Assembly (NCBI GenBank): GCA_945952585.1
Contig: CAMFII010000001.1
Span: 124,001 to 188,000, forward strand
DNA: 64,000 nucleotides
Direction of reading: 5' to 3'
Source: an uncultured Rhodobacter sp.
Lineage (GTDB): Bacteria > Pseudomonadota > Alphaproteobacteria > Rhodobacterales > Rhodobacteraceae
In this document: positions 1 through 8,826 of the stretch, one piece after another
Layout: each line of letters begins with the position of its first letter
Numbering within the stretch: position 1 is the first letter of the stretch
Translations under genes and position numbers: made by a program
Notes under the pieces: model-generated
The model's input: the letters and a program-made list of their open reading frames with translations, nothing else
Databases searched by the model: none
What the model was told of the DNA's origin: nothing

Positions 1-29
1 CGGGTTTCAAAACCACAAGGAAGACCTTC

Positions 30-596
30 GTGAAAGTCATCGCCTCGAGCCTGCGCAAGGGCAATGTCGTCGAGATGGACGGCAAGCTCTATGTCGTTCT
101 TACCGCCACCAACTTCCACCCCGGCAAGGGCACGCCGACCACCCAGATCGACATGCGCCGCATCTCGGACGGCGTGAAGGTGTCGGAGCGGTGGCGCACG
201 ACCGAACAGGTCGAGAAGGCCACCGTGGACGAGCGGGAATACGACTACCTCTACGAGGACGGCGAAGGCTTCCACTTCATGGAGCCGGTCAGCTACGACC
301 AGATCGCCGTGTCCCCCGATGTCGTGGGCGACGGCAAGGTCTACCTGCAGGAAGGCATGCGCTGCTGGCTGAAGACCTTCGAAGGCGTCTGCATCGCGAT
401 TGAGTTCCCGCAAAAGATCACCGTCGAGATCACCGAGACCGAGCCGGTGGTGAAAGGCCAGACCGCATCGTCCTCCTACAAGCCGGCGATGACCGACAAC
501 GGCCTGCGGGTGATGGTGCCGCCACATATCGGCGCGGGCACCCGGATCATCATCAACACCGACGACAACTCCTACGTCGAGCGCGCCAAGGACTGA
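30..596 (+). CDS. efp: Elongation factor P
   Basis: Translation factor that binds ribosomes stalled at polyproline stretches and promotes peptide-bond formation. The 188-aa product has the family's usual length and its three beta-barrel domains (KOW-like N-terminal domain, OB domain, C-terminal domain). The exposed loop reads HPGKGTP, with Lys33 in the position that many bacteria modify post-translationally. The C-terminal region carries the conserved [16 protein letters not shown] stretch. The start is a GTG at 30 preceded by AAGGAAG about 7 bases upstream; no in-frame ATG fits. No neighbour belongs to the same pathway, and the gene appears to be monocistronic. Confidence 0.97.
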   Translation: MKVIASSLRKGNVVEMDGKLYVVLTATNFHPGKGTPTTQIDMRRISDGVKVSERWRTTEQVEKATVDEREYDYLYEDGEGFHFMEPVSYDQIAVSPDVVGDGKVYLQEGMRCWLKTFEGVCIAIEFPQKITVEITETEPVVKGQTASSSYKPAMTDNGLRVMVPPHIGAGTRIIINTDDNSYVERAKD

Positions 597-1050
597 CCGG
601 CATCCGGCGGGCGGTCTTGCTTCGTCGCTTGACCGCTATGCCGCTAGGCGGGCTGCTACTGGTTTGGACCCTTGCCTGGCCCGCCTATGCCACGCCCCAT
701 GCCATCCGGGTAGGGACCTTCGCGACGTAGGTCTCGGGGGTCAATCCGGCCGATGGCAGCTAAAACGGTCGGCTTCGCTCTGGGCGCATCGGCAGGTGGC
801 GCGACAGAGGAAGTCCGAGGCGGCCGGATCGACCTGATGCTGGGCTCGGCAATCATCGGTCTGTAGGTCCTGGGACTGTGCCTGATGCGTGCCATGCGCT
901 GAAGCAAACCGGCAACAGCGGGGGCGTTGCCCCAGTACTGCCGCCTATTCTCCAACAATCTTCCTTCTTCACCTGAAACTGTTGCGAATATCGTCGAAAT
1001 TGGCGTCCAGCCAACCGACCCGCGCCGATTGCAGAAGGAGATGATTGCCA
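597..1050 (+). pseudogene. Gap with possible decayed small membrane-protein gene
   Basis: This 454-base stretch has no intact gene. An ATG at 638 opens a short signal-peptide-like reading frame (hydrophobic core GGLLLVWTLAWPAYA) that stops at 728. In another frame, an ATG at 753 runs through a hydrophobic segment, meets TAG at 864 and continues open to 902 with VLGLCLMRAMR. The pattern of hydrophobic peptides broken by stops and a frame change looks like a degraded secreted or membrane protein, but I recognise no family. It could equally be chance. The last part (about 1030-1050) holds the ribosome-binding site of the next gene. Confidence 0.2.
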
Positions 1051-1644
1051 ATGCGAACCCTTACCCTGGCCACGCTTGGTGTGGCACTTGCTACCGCCCT
1101 GCCGGCCTTGGCAGAGGATAAGCCCATCACCTGGAAGGATGATGTCGCGGGCTGGTACATCGGCGTCGACACCTCGATCGGCAATGGCTGCTTCATGACT
1201 GCCGCCTACGAGGCCGGCACCTACCTGCGGGTCCAGTTCAACCCGTCCAGCGACAATTTTCAATTCATCATCGGCGACGAGGCCTGGAACTCGATCGAAG
1301 CAGGCAAGCTCTACAGCATCGGCATCGCCTTCGGAAGCCGCAGCCCCTGGACAGGCGACGCCGAAGGCGGCCGCCTGGGCGAACTGCCGACGCTGACTGT
1401 CGATGTCGGCTTCGAAAAGGACAAGGCCGCAGCCTTCATCGACGAGTTTCGCCGGATGACCAGCGTGGCCGTGACTTACGAAAGCAAGGAAATCGCCCGG
1501 CTCACGCTCAGCGGAACCAACGCGGCGATGGAAGAAGTGATCAACTGCCAGAGTGCGGTGAACGAGGCCGGCGCTTCCGCCCCGGCCGATGGCGAGGACC
1601 CGTTCAGCTCGGGCAACACCACGGATAGCGATCCGTTCAACTGA
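1051..1644 (+). CDS. Secreted protein of unknown function
   Basis: A 197-aa protein with a clear Sec signal peptide (basic MRTLTL, hydrophobic core, predicted cleavage after ALPALA). I do not recognise the mature domain. It contains two cysteines (near residues 46 and 169) that could form a disulphide, and it ends in an acidic, serine-rich, low-complexity tail (DPFSSG...DSDPFN). The ATG at 1051 is preferred because AAGGAG at 1035-1040 lies 10 bases upstream; an in-frame TTG at 1045 would be too close to it. It converges on the dehydrogenase gene with a 4-base gap. Confidence 0.8.
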   Translation: MRTLTLATLGVALATALPALAEDKPITWKDDVAGWYIGVDTSIGNGCFMTAAYEAGTYLRVQFNPSSDNFQFIIGDEAWNSIEAGKLYSIGIAFGSRSPWTGDAEGGRLGELPTLTVDVGFEKDKAAAFIDEFRRMTSVAVTYESKEIARLTLSGTNAAMEEVINCQSAVNEAGASAPADGEDPFSSGNTTDSDPFN

Positions 1645-1648
1645 CGGG

Positions 1649-2635
1649 TCAGAGCATCCCCGGCACAACCTGATCGGGCGGCCGGTGGCCGTCGGCGAAG
1701 GTCTTGATGTTGAGGATCACCTTTTCGCCCATCTCGATCCGCCCTTCGAGCGTGGCCGAGCCCATATGCGGCAGCAGGACGACATTGGGCAATTCGCGCA
1801 GGCGCGGGTTGATCTCGTGCCCGTGCTCGAAGACGTCGAGACCGGCACCCGCGAGTTCGCCGGCGCGCAGACCGCGGGTCAGCGCGTTCTCGTCGATGAC
1901 CTCGCCGCGAGAGGTATTCACGATCACCGCGGTCGGCTTCATCAGCTTCAGGCGCCGCGCGTTCAACAGATGGAAGGTGGACGGCGTGTGCGGGCAGTTG
2001 ATCGACAGGATGTCGACCCGCGCGAGCATCTGATCCAGGCTTTCCCACCAGGTCGCCTCGACCTCCTGCTCGACCTCGGGGCGCAGCCGCTTGCGGTTGT
2101 GGTAGTGGATCTGCATGCCGAAGGCCTGAGCGCGCCGCGCAACGGCCTGCCCGATCCGACCCATGCCAAGGATCCCCAGGCGGCGACCGCCGATGCGGCC
2201 GCCCAGATGTGACATCGGCGACCAGCCCTGCCACTTGCCGGCTTGCATCTCGGCCAGGCCTTCGGGAATGCGGCGGGTAACGCCAAGGATCAGCGCCATC
2301 ACCATGTCAGCGGTATCCTCGGTCACGACGCCGGGCGTGTTCGAGACGAGGATCCCGCGCTGTCGGGCAGTGGCGACGTCGATATGATCGACCCCCGCGC
2401 CATAGTTCGCGATCAGTTTCAGCCGGTCGCCCGCCTGCGCCAGAGCCGGGGCGTCGATATGGTCATTGAGAGAGGGGACGAGGACATCGGCGCGGCGCAT
2501 CGCGGCGACCAGCTCTTCGCGCGTCATCAGAGTGTCGGGATCGCGCAACTCGACGTCGAAGAGTTCCTTCATGCGGGTCTCGACAACCTCGGGGAGGCGT
2601 CGCGTCACGACAACACTCAGGCGCGCAGCAGGCAT
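1649..2635 (-). CDS. D-isomer specific 2-hydroxyacid dehydrogenase (glyoxylate/hydroxypyruvate reductase type)
   Basis: An NAD(P)-dependent cytosolic reductase of 2-ketoacids such as glyoxylate or hydroxypyruvate. The 328-aa length is typical. The Rossmann motif GILGMGRIGQAV lies near residue 155. The catalytic triad is present: Arg in NTSRG, Glu in DVFE and His in LPHMGSAT. The substrate-loop motif NYGAGVDHID is also intact. The start ATG at 2635 is preceded by GGGAGAA at a good distance. The family resemblance is closest to GyaR/GRHPR enzymes, but the substrate cannot be read from the sequence. In an organism using C2 assimilation a glyoxylate reductase would be reasonable, which is inference. 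Confidence 0.9.
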   Translation of the reverse strand: MPAARLSVVVTRRLPEVVETRMKELFDVELRDPDTLMTREELVAAMRRADVLVPSLNDHIDAPALAQAGDRLKLIANYGAGVDHIDVATARQRGILVSNTPGVVTEDTADMVMALILGVTRRIPEGLAEMQAGKWQGWSPMSHLGGRIGGRRLGILGMGRIGQAVARRAQAFGMQIHYHNRKRLRPEVEQEVEATWWESLDQMLARVDILSINCPHTPSTFHLLNARRLKLMKPTAVIVNTSRGEVIDENALTRGLRAGELAGAGLDVFEHGHEINPRLRELPNVVLLPHMGSATLEGRIEMGEKVILNIKTFADGHRPPDQVVPGML

Positions 2636-2773
2636 CCGGATTCTCCCATCTCTTCCAAATCAAGTCTTCGAATGGCAAAGTGCAAGGAAGCGGGGCGCGG
2701 CACAAGCCCCGGAGGATGCAGCAGACGGACGCAGCCAAGGTAACGGGTTGCGCCGGCAAACAGGCGGATTGGC

Positions 2774-3427
2774 ATGAAAGCATCGGTTCGGCTGGCCTTG
2801 GCCGCCGCGATGGCGTTGTTGGCATGGGCGCCCGCGGGTTACGCCGAGGATCAGCAGCCCTCGCTGGACGAACTGGCCGAACGCCGGCCGATGCCGCGGC
2901 CAGAGCCGGTCGTCCCGCAGGAGGATGCGGGCGATGCCGCCACCGTCGCTCCGCAGAACGAAGCGCCGCAGTCGAACCTGGAGAAAGAGCGCGACACCCA
3001 TCTTGGCAGCGTCACCAACCTGCCGATCCCGCGCTATGTCTCGCTCAAGACCAACCAAGGCAACGCGCGGCGCGGGCCTGGCCTGACGCACCGGATAGAC
3101 TGGGTGTTCACCCGGGCCGGGATGCCCTTGCGCATCACCGCCGAATTCGAACACTGGCGCCGCGTCGAAGATCAGGACGGGATCGGCGGCTGGGTTCAGT
3201 ACTCGCTGCTGTCGGGCGTTCGGACAGTGATCGTGACGCTCGACATGGCCGAATTCCGCACCATACCGGACCCGAATGCGCCGGTGGTCTTTCAGGCCGA
3301 ACAGGGCGTTGTCGGAAAGATCCTCAAATGCGAACTCGACTGGTGCCGCATCTCGGCCGAGGGTAACCGGGGCTGGGTTCAAAAGACCGCGCTTTGGGGC
3401 GTGGACCCCGGCGAGATCATCGACTGA
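2774..3427 (+). CDS. Secreted bacterial SH3-domain protein
   Basis: A 217-aa exported protein: signal peptide to about residue 24 (cleavage after AGYA), then a proline- and glutamate-rich linker (residues 25-75), then two bacterial SH3-like repeats. The first repeat carries NARRGPGLTHRIDW and the second carries FRTIPDPNAPVV, both characteristic of SH3_3/SH3_4 domains that often bind cell-wall peptides. The two cysteines in KCELDWCR of the second repeat are typical of the alphaproteobacterial version. Its role is probably periplasmic and cell-wall associated; the partner is unknown. It converges on the M3 peptidase gene. Confidence 0.85.
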   Translation: MKASVRLALAAAMALLAWAPAGYAEDQQPSLDELAERRPMPRPEPVVPQEDAGDAATVAPQNEAPQSNLEKERDTHLGSVTNLPIPRYVSLKTNQGNARRGPGLTHRIDWVFTRAGMPLRITAEFEHWRRVEDQDGIGGWVQYSLLSGVRTVIVTLDMAEFRTIPDPNAPVVFQAEQGVVGKILKCELDWCRISAEGNRGWVQKTALWGVDPGEIID

Positions 3428-3442
3428 CCTCGCCGGACGGCC

Positions 3443-5461
3443 TCAGACCAGTTCGAGCAGCCCCCTGCCCTTCAACAGCGGCTCCACCCCCGGCATCCGG
3501 CCGCGGAATTCGGTATAAAGCTCGTCGGCCTCGCGCGATCCACCGGCCGACAGGATGAACCGCTCCAGCTTCTCGGCGGTGGTCGGGTCGAAGGCATCGC
3601 CCGCTTCCTCGAAAGCGGCGAAGGCATCCGCATCCATCACCTCGGACCACATGTAGCTGTAATAGCCCGAGGAATAGCCGTCGCCGGCGAAGACATGGGC
3701 GAAATGCGGGGTGGCATGGCGGGTGCGGATCGCGTGCGGCATCCCCATCGCCTCCAGAACCTCGGCCTCCTTCGCCAGCGGATCGGCGGGCGGCTCGCCT
3801 TCGTGGAAGGCGAGATCCACCAGGGCCGAGGCGACATATTCCACCGTGGCAAAGCCCTGGTCGTAGGTTCCGGCGGCAAGCAGACGGTCGAGCATATCCT
3901 TGGGCATCGGCTCGCCGGTCTTCCAGTGGCGCGCATGCTTGGCCAGCACCTCGGGCACCTCCAGCCAGTGTTCGTAAAGCTGGCTCGGCAGTTCGACGAA
4001 GTCACGCGCCACCGATGTTCCGGAAATGAAACCGTAGGTCACGTCCGACAGCATCTGGTGCAGGGCATGGCCGAATTCGTGAAAGAGCGTCCGCGCGTCG
4101 TCATAGGACAGAAGCGCCGGATCGCCCTTGGCGAAGTTGCAGACATTGACCACGACCGGCGCAACCTCGCCCCCCAGCTTGCGCTGGCCGCGGATGGCCG
4201 AGCACCAGGCGCCGGACCGCTTCGATCCTCGGGCGAAATAGTCGCCAAGGAAGACGGCCACATGGCGTCCCTTCCGCGTCACGTCCCAGGCGCGGACATC
4301 GGGGTGGTAGAGCGCCACGTCAAGCGGCCGGAATTCGAGCCCAAACAAGCGGTTCGCCACGTCGAAACAGGCCGCGATCATCGCATCGAGCGACAGGTAG
4401 GGCTTCAGCGCCGATTCATCGAGGTCATGTTCGGCCTTGCGCCGCTTCTCGGAGTAATAGCGCCAGTCCCACGGCTCCAGATCGCCGTTGATGCCATCCC
4501 GGTGCATCATGCCCTCAAGGATCGCCGCGTCGGCTTCGGCCTTGGCGCGGGCCGGTTTCCACACCTGGGTCAGCAGGTCCCGCACCGCCGCCGGGGTGCC
4601 GGCCATCTCGGTTTCCAGCTTGAAACTGGCGAAGTCCTTGTAGCCCAGCAGTTGCGCCCGCTCCTGCCGCAGCTTCAGGATCTCGGCAGCGATGGCACGG
4701 TTGTCATGGGCGTTGCCGTTGGCCCCGCGCGTGACCCAGGCCAGGTAGGCCTTCTGCCGCAGATCGCGGCGCGGCGAGAATTGCAGGAAGGGCACGATCA
4801 GCGACCGGTTGAGCGTGATGACCTGGCCTGACAGGCCCCGCTCGCCGGCCGCCGCCTTGGCGCTGGCCACGACGAAATCGGGCAGCCCCTCCAGATCGGC
4901 CTCGGACAGTTCCATGAACCACTCGCGCTCATCGGCCAGAAGGTTCTGGGTGAATTCGGTCCCCAGCACAGCAAGGCGCGACTTCACCTCGGTCATGCGG
5001 TCAGCCCGGGCGCCGTCAAGCTGGGCCCCGGCCCGGACGAACATGCGCCGGTAAAGCATCAGGACACGGGCCTGCTCGGGGGTGAGACCAAGCGTGTCGC
5101 GGGCGGCCCAGAGCGTCTCGATCCGGGCGAAAAGCTTGCCGTTATTAGTGATTTCCGAAGAGAAAGCCGACAGCTTTGGCGCAAGGTCGCGCTGCAATGC
5201 TTCGCGCGCGGGGTTCGAATCCGCGCCGCTGAGGTTGAAGAAGACGCCTGCGACCCGGTCCAGCGTCGCTTCCGCCAGTTCCATCGCCTCGATGGTGTTG
5301 GCAAAGGTCGGCGCGTCGGGATTGTCGGCGATGGCGGCGATGGCGGCCCGCGCCTGCTCCAGCCCGGCATCGAAGGCCGGCGCGAAATCCTCGTCGCGGA
5401 TCAGGTCGAACGGGGGCAGGTCGAACGCGGTCGTCCACGGGGCGAGCAAGGCATTGGTCAT
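3443..5461 (-). CDS. M3-family metallopeptidase (peptidyl-dipeptidase Dcp / oligopeptidase A type)
   Basis: A zinc oligopeptidase of the thimet/neurolysin family that degrades short peptides in the cytoplasm. The zinc motif HEFGH occurs at residues 461-465 of a 672-aa protein, with the third ligand Glu expected in the downstream SVARDFVELPSQ segment. No signal peptide is seen. The ATG at 5461 is chosen over the in-frame TTG at 5482 because AAAGGAGA lies between them at proper spacing for the ATG. The gene follows an amino-acid transporter cassette on the same strand (54-base gap), which suggests, without proving, a linked nutrient-recycling role. Dcp and OpdA cannot be separated by eye. Confidence 0.92.
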   Translation of the reverse strand: MTNALLAPWTTAFDLPPFDLIRDEDFAPAFDAGLEQARAAIAAIADNPDAPTFANTIEAMELAEATLDRVAGVFFNLSGADSNPAREALQRDLAPKLSAFSSEITNNGKLFARIETLWAARDTLGLTPEQARVLMLYRRMFVRAGAQLDGARADRMTEVKSRLAVLGTEFTQNLLADEREWFMELSEADLEGLPDFVVASAKAAAGERGLSGQVITLNRSLIVPFLQFSPRRDLRQKAYLAWVTRGANGNAHDNRAIAAEILKLRQERAQLLGYKDFASFKLETEMAGTPAAVRDLLTQVWKPARAKAEADAAILEGMMHRDGINGDLEPWDWRYYSEKRRKAEHDLDESALKPYLSLDAMIAACFDVANRLFGLEFRPLDVALYHPDVRAWDVTRKGRHVAVFLGDYFARGSKRSGAWCSAIRGQRKLGGEVAPVVVNVCNFAKGDPALLSYDDARTLFHEFGHALHQMLSDVTYGFISGTSVARDFVELPSQLYEHWLEVPEVLAKHARHWKTGEPMPKDMLDRLLAAGTYDQGFATVEYVASALVDLAFHEGEPPADPLAKEAEVLEAMGMPHAIRTRHATPHFAHVFAGDGYSSGYYSYMWSEVMDADAFAAFEEAGDAFDPTTAEKLERFILSAGGSREADELYTEFRGRMPGVEPLLKGRGLLELV

Positions 5462-5515
5462 GCGGAATCTCCTTTGCGTCAAAGCTAGGAACAGCCGCCA
5501 GAAAGGTCCAGCCCG

Positions 5516-6316
5516 TCAGCCCTCGGACTTGCTGCGCAGTCGGTGCTCCAGACGACGCAGCAGCAGCGACAGGGTGATGGTCATCGTCAGGTAAATCAGC
5601 GCCACGACGTTGTAAGTCTCGAAATAGCGGAAGTTGCCGGCCGCCGTGACCTTCCCCAGCTGGGTGATGTCGCTTACCCCCAGCACCGAGACCAGCGAAG
5701 AGTCTTTCACCATCGCGACGAAATCGTTGCCAAGCGGCGGCAGAATGGTGCGGAAGGCTTGCGGAAACACGACAAGGCGGAAGCGCTGCCAGCGGTTCAG
5801 GCCAAGCGACATCGCCGCTTCGATCTGGCCCTTCTCGACCGACAGCAGACCCGCACGGAAGATCTCGGACAGGAAGGCCGAATAGGCGATGGTCAGCGCG
5901 ATGATGGCCCGCCAGATCAACGGAAAGTCGCGTGTCTGCCAGGCCCCAAGGCCGAGAGGCGCCGTCAGCCAGTTCCAGGCATAGACCACGGCTGGCGCGA
6001 CCACGAAGGCGACGTAAAGCAGAAGGACGATGATCGGGATGCCGCGCACGACCTCGACGTAAAGCCGGGCCACCTGCCGCAGCAGCAGCCGCGTGGATTG
6101 CGACGCAATGGCAAGCGCAAGCCCCAGCAGGCAGGCCAGCGTGAACCCCACGACGGTGACGAGGATCGTGATCCAGATCCCCTTGGCCAGCGTCGTCAGC
6201 ACCTGGGCATAGATCTCGTCCGTCGCAACCTGCCAGAACAGGTAAAGCCCCGTCGCCGCGAGGACGAGGAGCCACCAGGGAAAGTCTTCCTTGCCGGGAG
6301 TCGAGGGGCGCTTCAT
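5516..6316 (-). CDS. Amino-acid ABC transporter permease
   Basis: Inner-membrane permease of the His/Glu/Gln/Arg/opine (HEAA) family for polar amino acids, 266 aa. It has several hydrophobic helices and the EAA loop (signature EAAMSLGLNRWQRF near residue 175) that contacts the ATPase. Upstream, by 45 bases, lies its substrate-binding protein. The usual third component, the ATP-binding subunit, is missing from this locus, so the permease must use an ATPase encoded elsewhere or shared. The N-terminus is longer than usual, with a short charged leader before the first helix. Confidence 0.92.
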   Translation of the reverse strand: MKRPSTPGKEDFPWWLLVLAATGLYLFWQVATDEIYAQVLTTLAKGIWITILVTVVGFTLACLLGLALAIASQSTRLLLRQVARLYVEVVRGIPIIVLLLYVAFVVAPAVVYAWNWLTAPLGLGAWQTRDFPLIWRAIIALTIAYSAFLSEIFRAGLLSVEKGQIEAAMSLGLNRWQRFRLVVFPQAFRTILPPLGNDFVAMVKDSSLVSVLGVSDITQLGKVTAAGNFRYFETYNVVALIYLTMTITLSLLLRRLEHRLRSKSEG

Positions 6317-6361
6317 CTGGGCAGCACCGGCCCGCCGGTCAGAGGCGGGCCGGCGAAGTCA

Positions 6362-7153
6362 TCATTCGCCCATCTTGTAGTCGAGGAACCACTTTTTGTT
6401 CAGCGCCTCGAACGTGCCATCTGCCTTCAGCGCCGCGATCCCCGCGTTGATCGGCGCAACAAGGTCCGAGCCTTTCGGGAAGATGAAGCCGAAATCCTCG
6501 ACCCCGAGTTTTTCGCCCACGATCTTCAGCGCGCCGTCCGAGGCGGCAACATAGCCCGCGCCCGCGGTGCCGTCGGTCAGCACAAGGTCGACATCCCCGG
6601 CCTTGAGCGCCTGCACGGTGGCGCCGAAGGTTTCAAAGAGCTTGATGCGGGGGTTCGCCTCGTTGCCGTCGAGGATCTCGTAAACCGCGGTATAGAAGGG
6701 CGTCGTGCCGGGCTGGGCCGCGATCAGCAGCTTTTCGTCGGCACCGAAACTCTTGGCATCGGTGAAACGGGTTTCGTCGCCACGCACCAGCATGACCATT
6801 TCCGACCGCATATAGGGTTCCGAGAAATCGACCTTCTCCTTGCGGTCGTCGCGGATGGTGATGCCGGTCATGCCGATGTCATACTGGCCTTCCGACACGG
6901 CGGGGATCATCGCATCCCAGCTGGTGTTTTCGTATTTCACCTTGAAGTTCAGCAGTTTGGAAAGGGCATCCATCGCGTCGTATTCCCAGCCGATCGCCTT
7001 TCCGGTCTTCTGGTCGACGAATTGGAGCGGCGGGTAGGCGTTCTCGGTGACGACGGTGATCTCCTTTCCGCCGAGATCGGGCAGATCTGCGGCAGAGGCG
7101 ATCGTGGCGGCGAAGGCAAGGCCAAGGCCTGCAAGGACAGCGGTCAGTTTCAT
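6362..7153 (-). CDS. Amino-acid ABC transporter periplasmic substrate-binding protein
   Basis: A 263-aa extracytoplasmic solute receptor (SBP family 3). The signal peptide is MKLTAVLAGLGLAFAATIASAA. The mature part shows the family pattern: VVTENAYPPLQF, the signature GWEYDAMDAL, and DIGMTGITIRDDRKEKVDFSEPY in the ligand pocket. The ATG at 7153 is preceded by GGGAG; the open frame extends upstream to 7249 but that part is not protein-like. It is the first gene of a short operon with the permease. Ligand specificity (glutamine, cystine or another polar amino acid) cannot be called. Confidence 0.93.
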   Translation of the reverse strand: MKLTAVLAGLGLAFAATIASAADLPDLGGKEITVVTENAYPPLQFVDQKTGKAIGWEYDAMDALSKLLNFKVKYENTSWDAMIPAVSEGQYDIGMTGITIRDDRKEKVDFSEPYMRSEMVMLVRGDETRFTDAKSFGADEKLLIAAQPGTTPFYTAVYEILDGNEANPRIKLFETFGATVQALKAGDVDLVLTDGTAGAGYVAASDGALKIVGEKLGVEDFGFIFPKGSDLVAPINAGIAALKADGTFEALNKKWFLDYKMGE

Positions 7154-7232
7154 GGGGGCTCCCTGACGGATCGGTTTCTTGTTGGCGCGCAGGTTATGGC
7201 GATGGCAAGGGGACTGTCCAGCCACTGGCGGT

Positions 7233-8276
7233 TCAGGCGGAATGAACATGGCCGCAAACCGGGCAGTCCTGCCGCCGGGCGATGCGGATCATCCGGTTTT
7301 CCGCGTAGAGGCCGTCGAAGATCATCAGCCGCCCGCGCAGGGACTCGCCCGCGCCGGTGATCTCCTTGACCGCCTCGAGCGCCATGAGGCTGCCCAGAAC
7401 CCCGGGCAAAGGCGCGGCCACGCCCGCTTCGGCACAGGTGGGCACCGTGCCGGGCGTGGGTCGGTCGGGAAAGATGCAGGCATAGCAGGGGGCGCCGCGG
7501 GCCGGATCGTAAAGGCTGATCTGCCCTTCCCACTGCGTGATCGCAGCGGCGAGGAGTGGCGTTCCAAGCCGGACGGCGACCTCGTTGGCGAGATAGCGCG
7601 TGTCGAAATTGTCGGACCCGTCAAGGATCAGATCCTGCCCGGCAAAAAGCGCCTCGGCGTTATCCGCGGTCAACCGCGCGACGACCGGATCGACTGTGAC
7701 GAAGGGGTTCAAGGCGCGCATGGCGGCAGCAGCGGACTCAGCCTTGGAGAGGCCAAGGCTGGCATCGGGATGGATGATCTGGCGCTGCAGGTTCGACGCC
7801 TCGACGCTGTCGTCGTCCACGACCGTGATCGTCCCGACGCCCGCCGCCGCCAGATAAAGAAGCGCGGGCGAGCCAAGCCCACCGGCCCCGATCACCAGCA
7901 CCCGCGCCTCTTTCAGCCGCCGCTGCCCCATGCCGCCGATTTCCCGCAGAGTGATATGGCGGGCATAGCGTTCAAGTTCTGCCGGGCGGAAGGGGCCGGA
8001 GGGAGGCGTCGCATCCGGCGCGGCGGCCCGCGCGCGCAGGCGGTCAAGGCCGAGCCGGTAGGCGAGGATCACCGCCGCCACCCCGCCCACCACCAGCCAC
8101 CCCCGTGCGTTCCCGCCCGTGGCCATGCGGAGCGGGTGACCGTCGGGCAGCACCAAATGTTCAAGGACAAGCCCAAGCCAGAGGATGCCGATCATGGTCA
8201 GCCGCAGCCGGACCGGAGCCCGCATCAGCCACCCGATCACCCAGATCGCCACGACAAGGATCAGGACGAGCTGCAT
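7233..8276 (-). CDS. moeB: HesA/MoeB/ThiF-family adenylyltransferase with N-terminal membrane region
   Basis: An E1-like enzyme that adenylates the C-terminal glycine of a small sulphur-carrier protein (MoaD or ThiS) for molybdopterin or thiazole synthesis. The catalytic domain (from about residue 100) has the ATP-binding motif VLVIGAGGLGSP, the DDD region, and a zinc site formed by PCYAC and CPVCG. The first 85 residues are unusual: about three hydrophobic stretches typical of membrane helices, followed by a proline- and alanine-rich linker, so the enzyme is probably membrane-anchored. The start follows the dut stop by 3 bases, suggesting translational coupling. MoeB against ThiF identity is not decided. 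Confidence 0.85.
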   Translation of the reverse strand: MQLVLILVVAIWVIGWLMRAPVRLRLTMIGILWLGLVLEHLVLPDGHPLRMATGGNARGWLVVGGVAAVILAYRLGLDRLRARAAAPDATPPSGPFRPAELERYARHITLREIGGMGQRRLKEARVLVIGAGGLGSPALLYLAAAGVGTITVVDDDSVEASNLQRQIIHPDASLGLSKAESAAAAMRALNPFVTVDPVVARLTADNAEALFAGQDLILDGSDNFDTRYLANEVAVRLGTPLLAAAITQWEGQISLYDPARGAPCYACIFPDRPTPGTVPTCAEAGVAAPLPGVLGSLMALEAVKEITGAGESLRGRLMIFDGLYAENRMIRIARRQDCPVCGHVHSA

Positions 8277-8279
8277 GGG

Positions 8280-8747
8280 TCAGCGCCGGCCGGTGGATCC
8301 GAACCCGCCCTCGCCCCGGTCGGTCTGGCCGAGCTCGGCAACCACCTCGAAGCGCGCCTGCACGACCGGCGCGATGACCGCCTGCGCAATCCGGTCGCCG
8401 TGGTGGATCGTGTAGGGCTCGGACCCGAGATTGACCAGCAGCACGCCAAGCGGCCCGCGATAGTCGCTGTCGATGGTTCCCGGGGTATTGGGCAGGCTGA
8501 TGCCGTGCTTGAACGCCAGCCCCGATCGCGGCCGGATCTGCATCTCGAACCCGGCAGGGATCTCGACGCGCAGCCCGGTCGGAATGATTGCGCGGCGCAT
8601 CGGATCAAGGATGAACCCCGTCGCGCGATCCTCGGGCTTGAGGTTCGCGCGCAAGTCAGCGCCGGCCGCGCCGGGGGTCTCATATGATGGCAGGGGAAGG
8701 CTTTGATCGGCCCAGTCTTCCCAGAGCAGTCGCAGGACAGGGGTCAT
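8280..8747 (-). CDS. dut: Deoxyuridine 5'-triphosphate nucleotidohydrolase (dUTPase)
   Basis: Hydrolyses dUTP to dUMP and pyrophosphate, limiting uracil incorporation into DNA and supplying dUMP for thymidylate. The 155-aa product has all five trimeric dUTPase motifs: [30 protein letters not shown] and the C-terminal [11 protein letters not shown]. The start is ATG 8747; the open frame continues upstream into a repeat element and is not coding. The gene order coaBC, dut, moeB on the minus strand resembles the widespread coaBC-dut linkage. Confidence 0.96.
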   Translation of the reverse strand: MTPVLRLLWEDWADQSLPLPSYETPGAAGADLRANLKPEDRATGFILDPMRRAIIPTGLRVEIPAGFEMQIRPRSGLAFKHGISLPNTPGTIDSDYRGPLGVLLVNLGSEPYTIHHGDRIAQAVIAPVVQARFEVVAELGQTDRGEGGFGSTGRR

Positions 8748-8778
8748 GCGGGCACCCCCGCTTGGTCGGGTGCGCCGA

Positions 8779-8820
8779 GACTTTTTGAAAAGTCTTGGCA
8801 AAACTCTTCAAAGAATTTTG
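8779..8820. repeat. AT-rich double-hairpin element, copy 1
   Basis: Two tandem inverted repeats lie in the coaBC-dut gap. The first is GACTTTT (8779-8785) pairing with AAAAGTC (8788-8794). Four bases later, an imperfect 22-base palindrome, CAAAACTCTT/AAAGAATTTTG, runs 8799-8820 with one mismatch. The same two-hairpin design recurs at 29228, 33705 and 47412. It follows the coaBC stop (8827) on the minus strand and so may act as an attenuating or terminating structure before dut. Confidence 0.6.
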
Positions 8821-8826
8821 CCGCGC

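Noticed and set aside
5205-5230. GTTCGAATCC sequence resembling a tRNA T-arm
   Set aside because: It lies inside the coding sequence of the M3 peptidase (encoding DSNPARE on the minus strand) and no acceptor, D or anticodon arms can be fitted around it.
5543-7360. Plus-strand open frame of 605 codons
   Set aside because: Antisense to the amino-acid transporter genes and their intergenic gaps; composition is arginine- and glutamine-rich and not protein-like.
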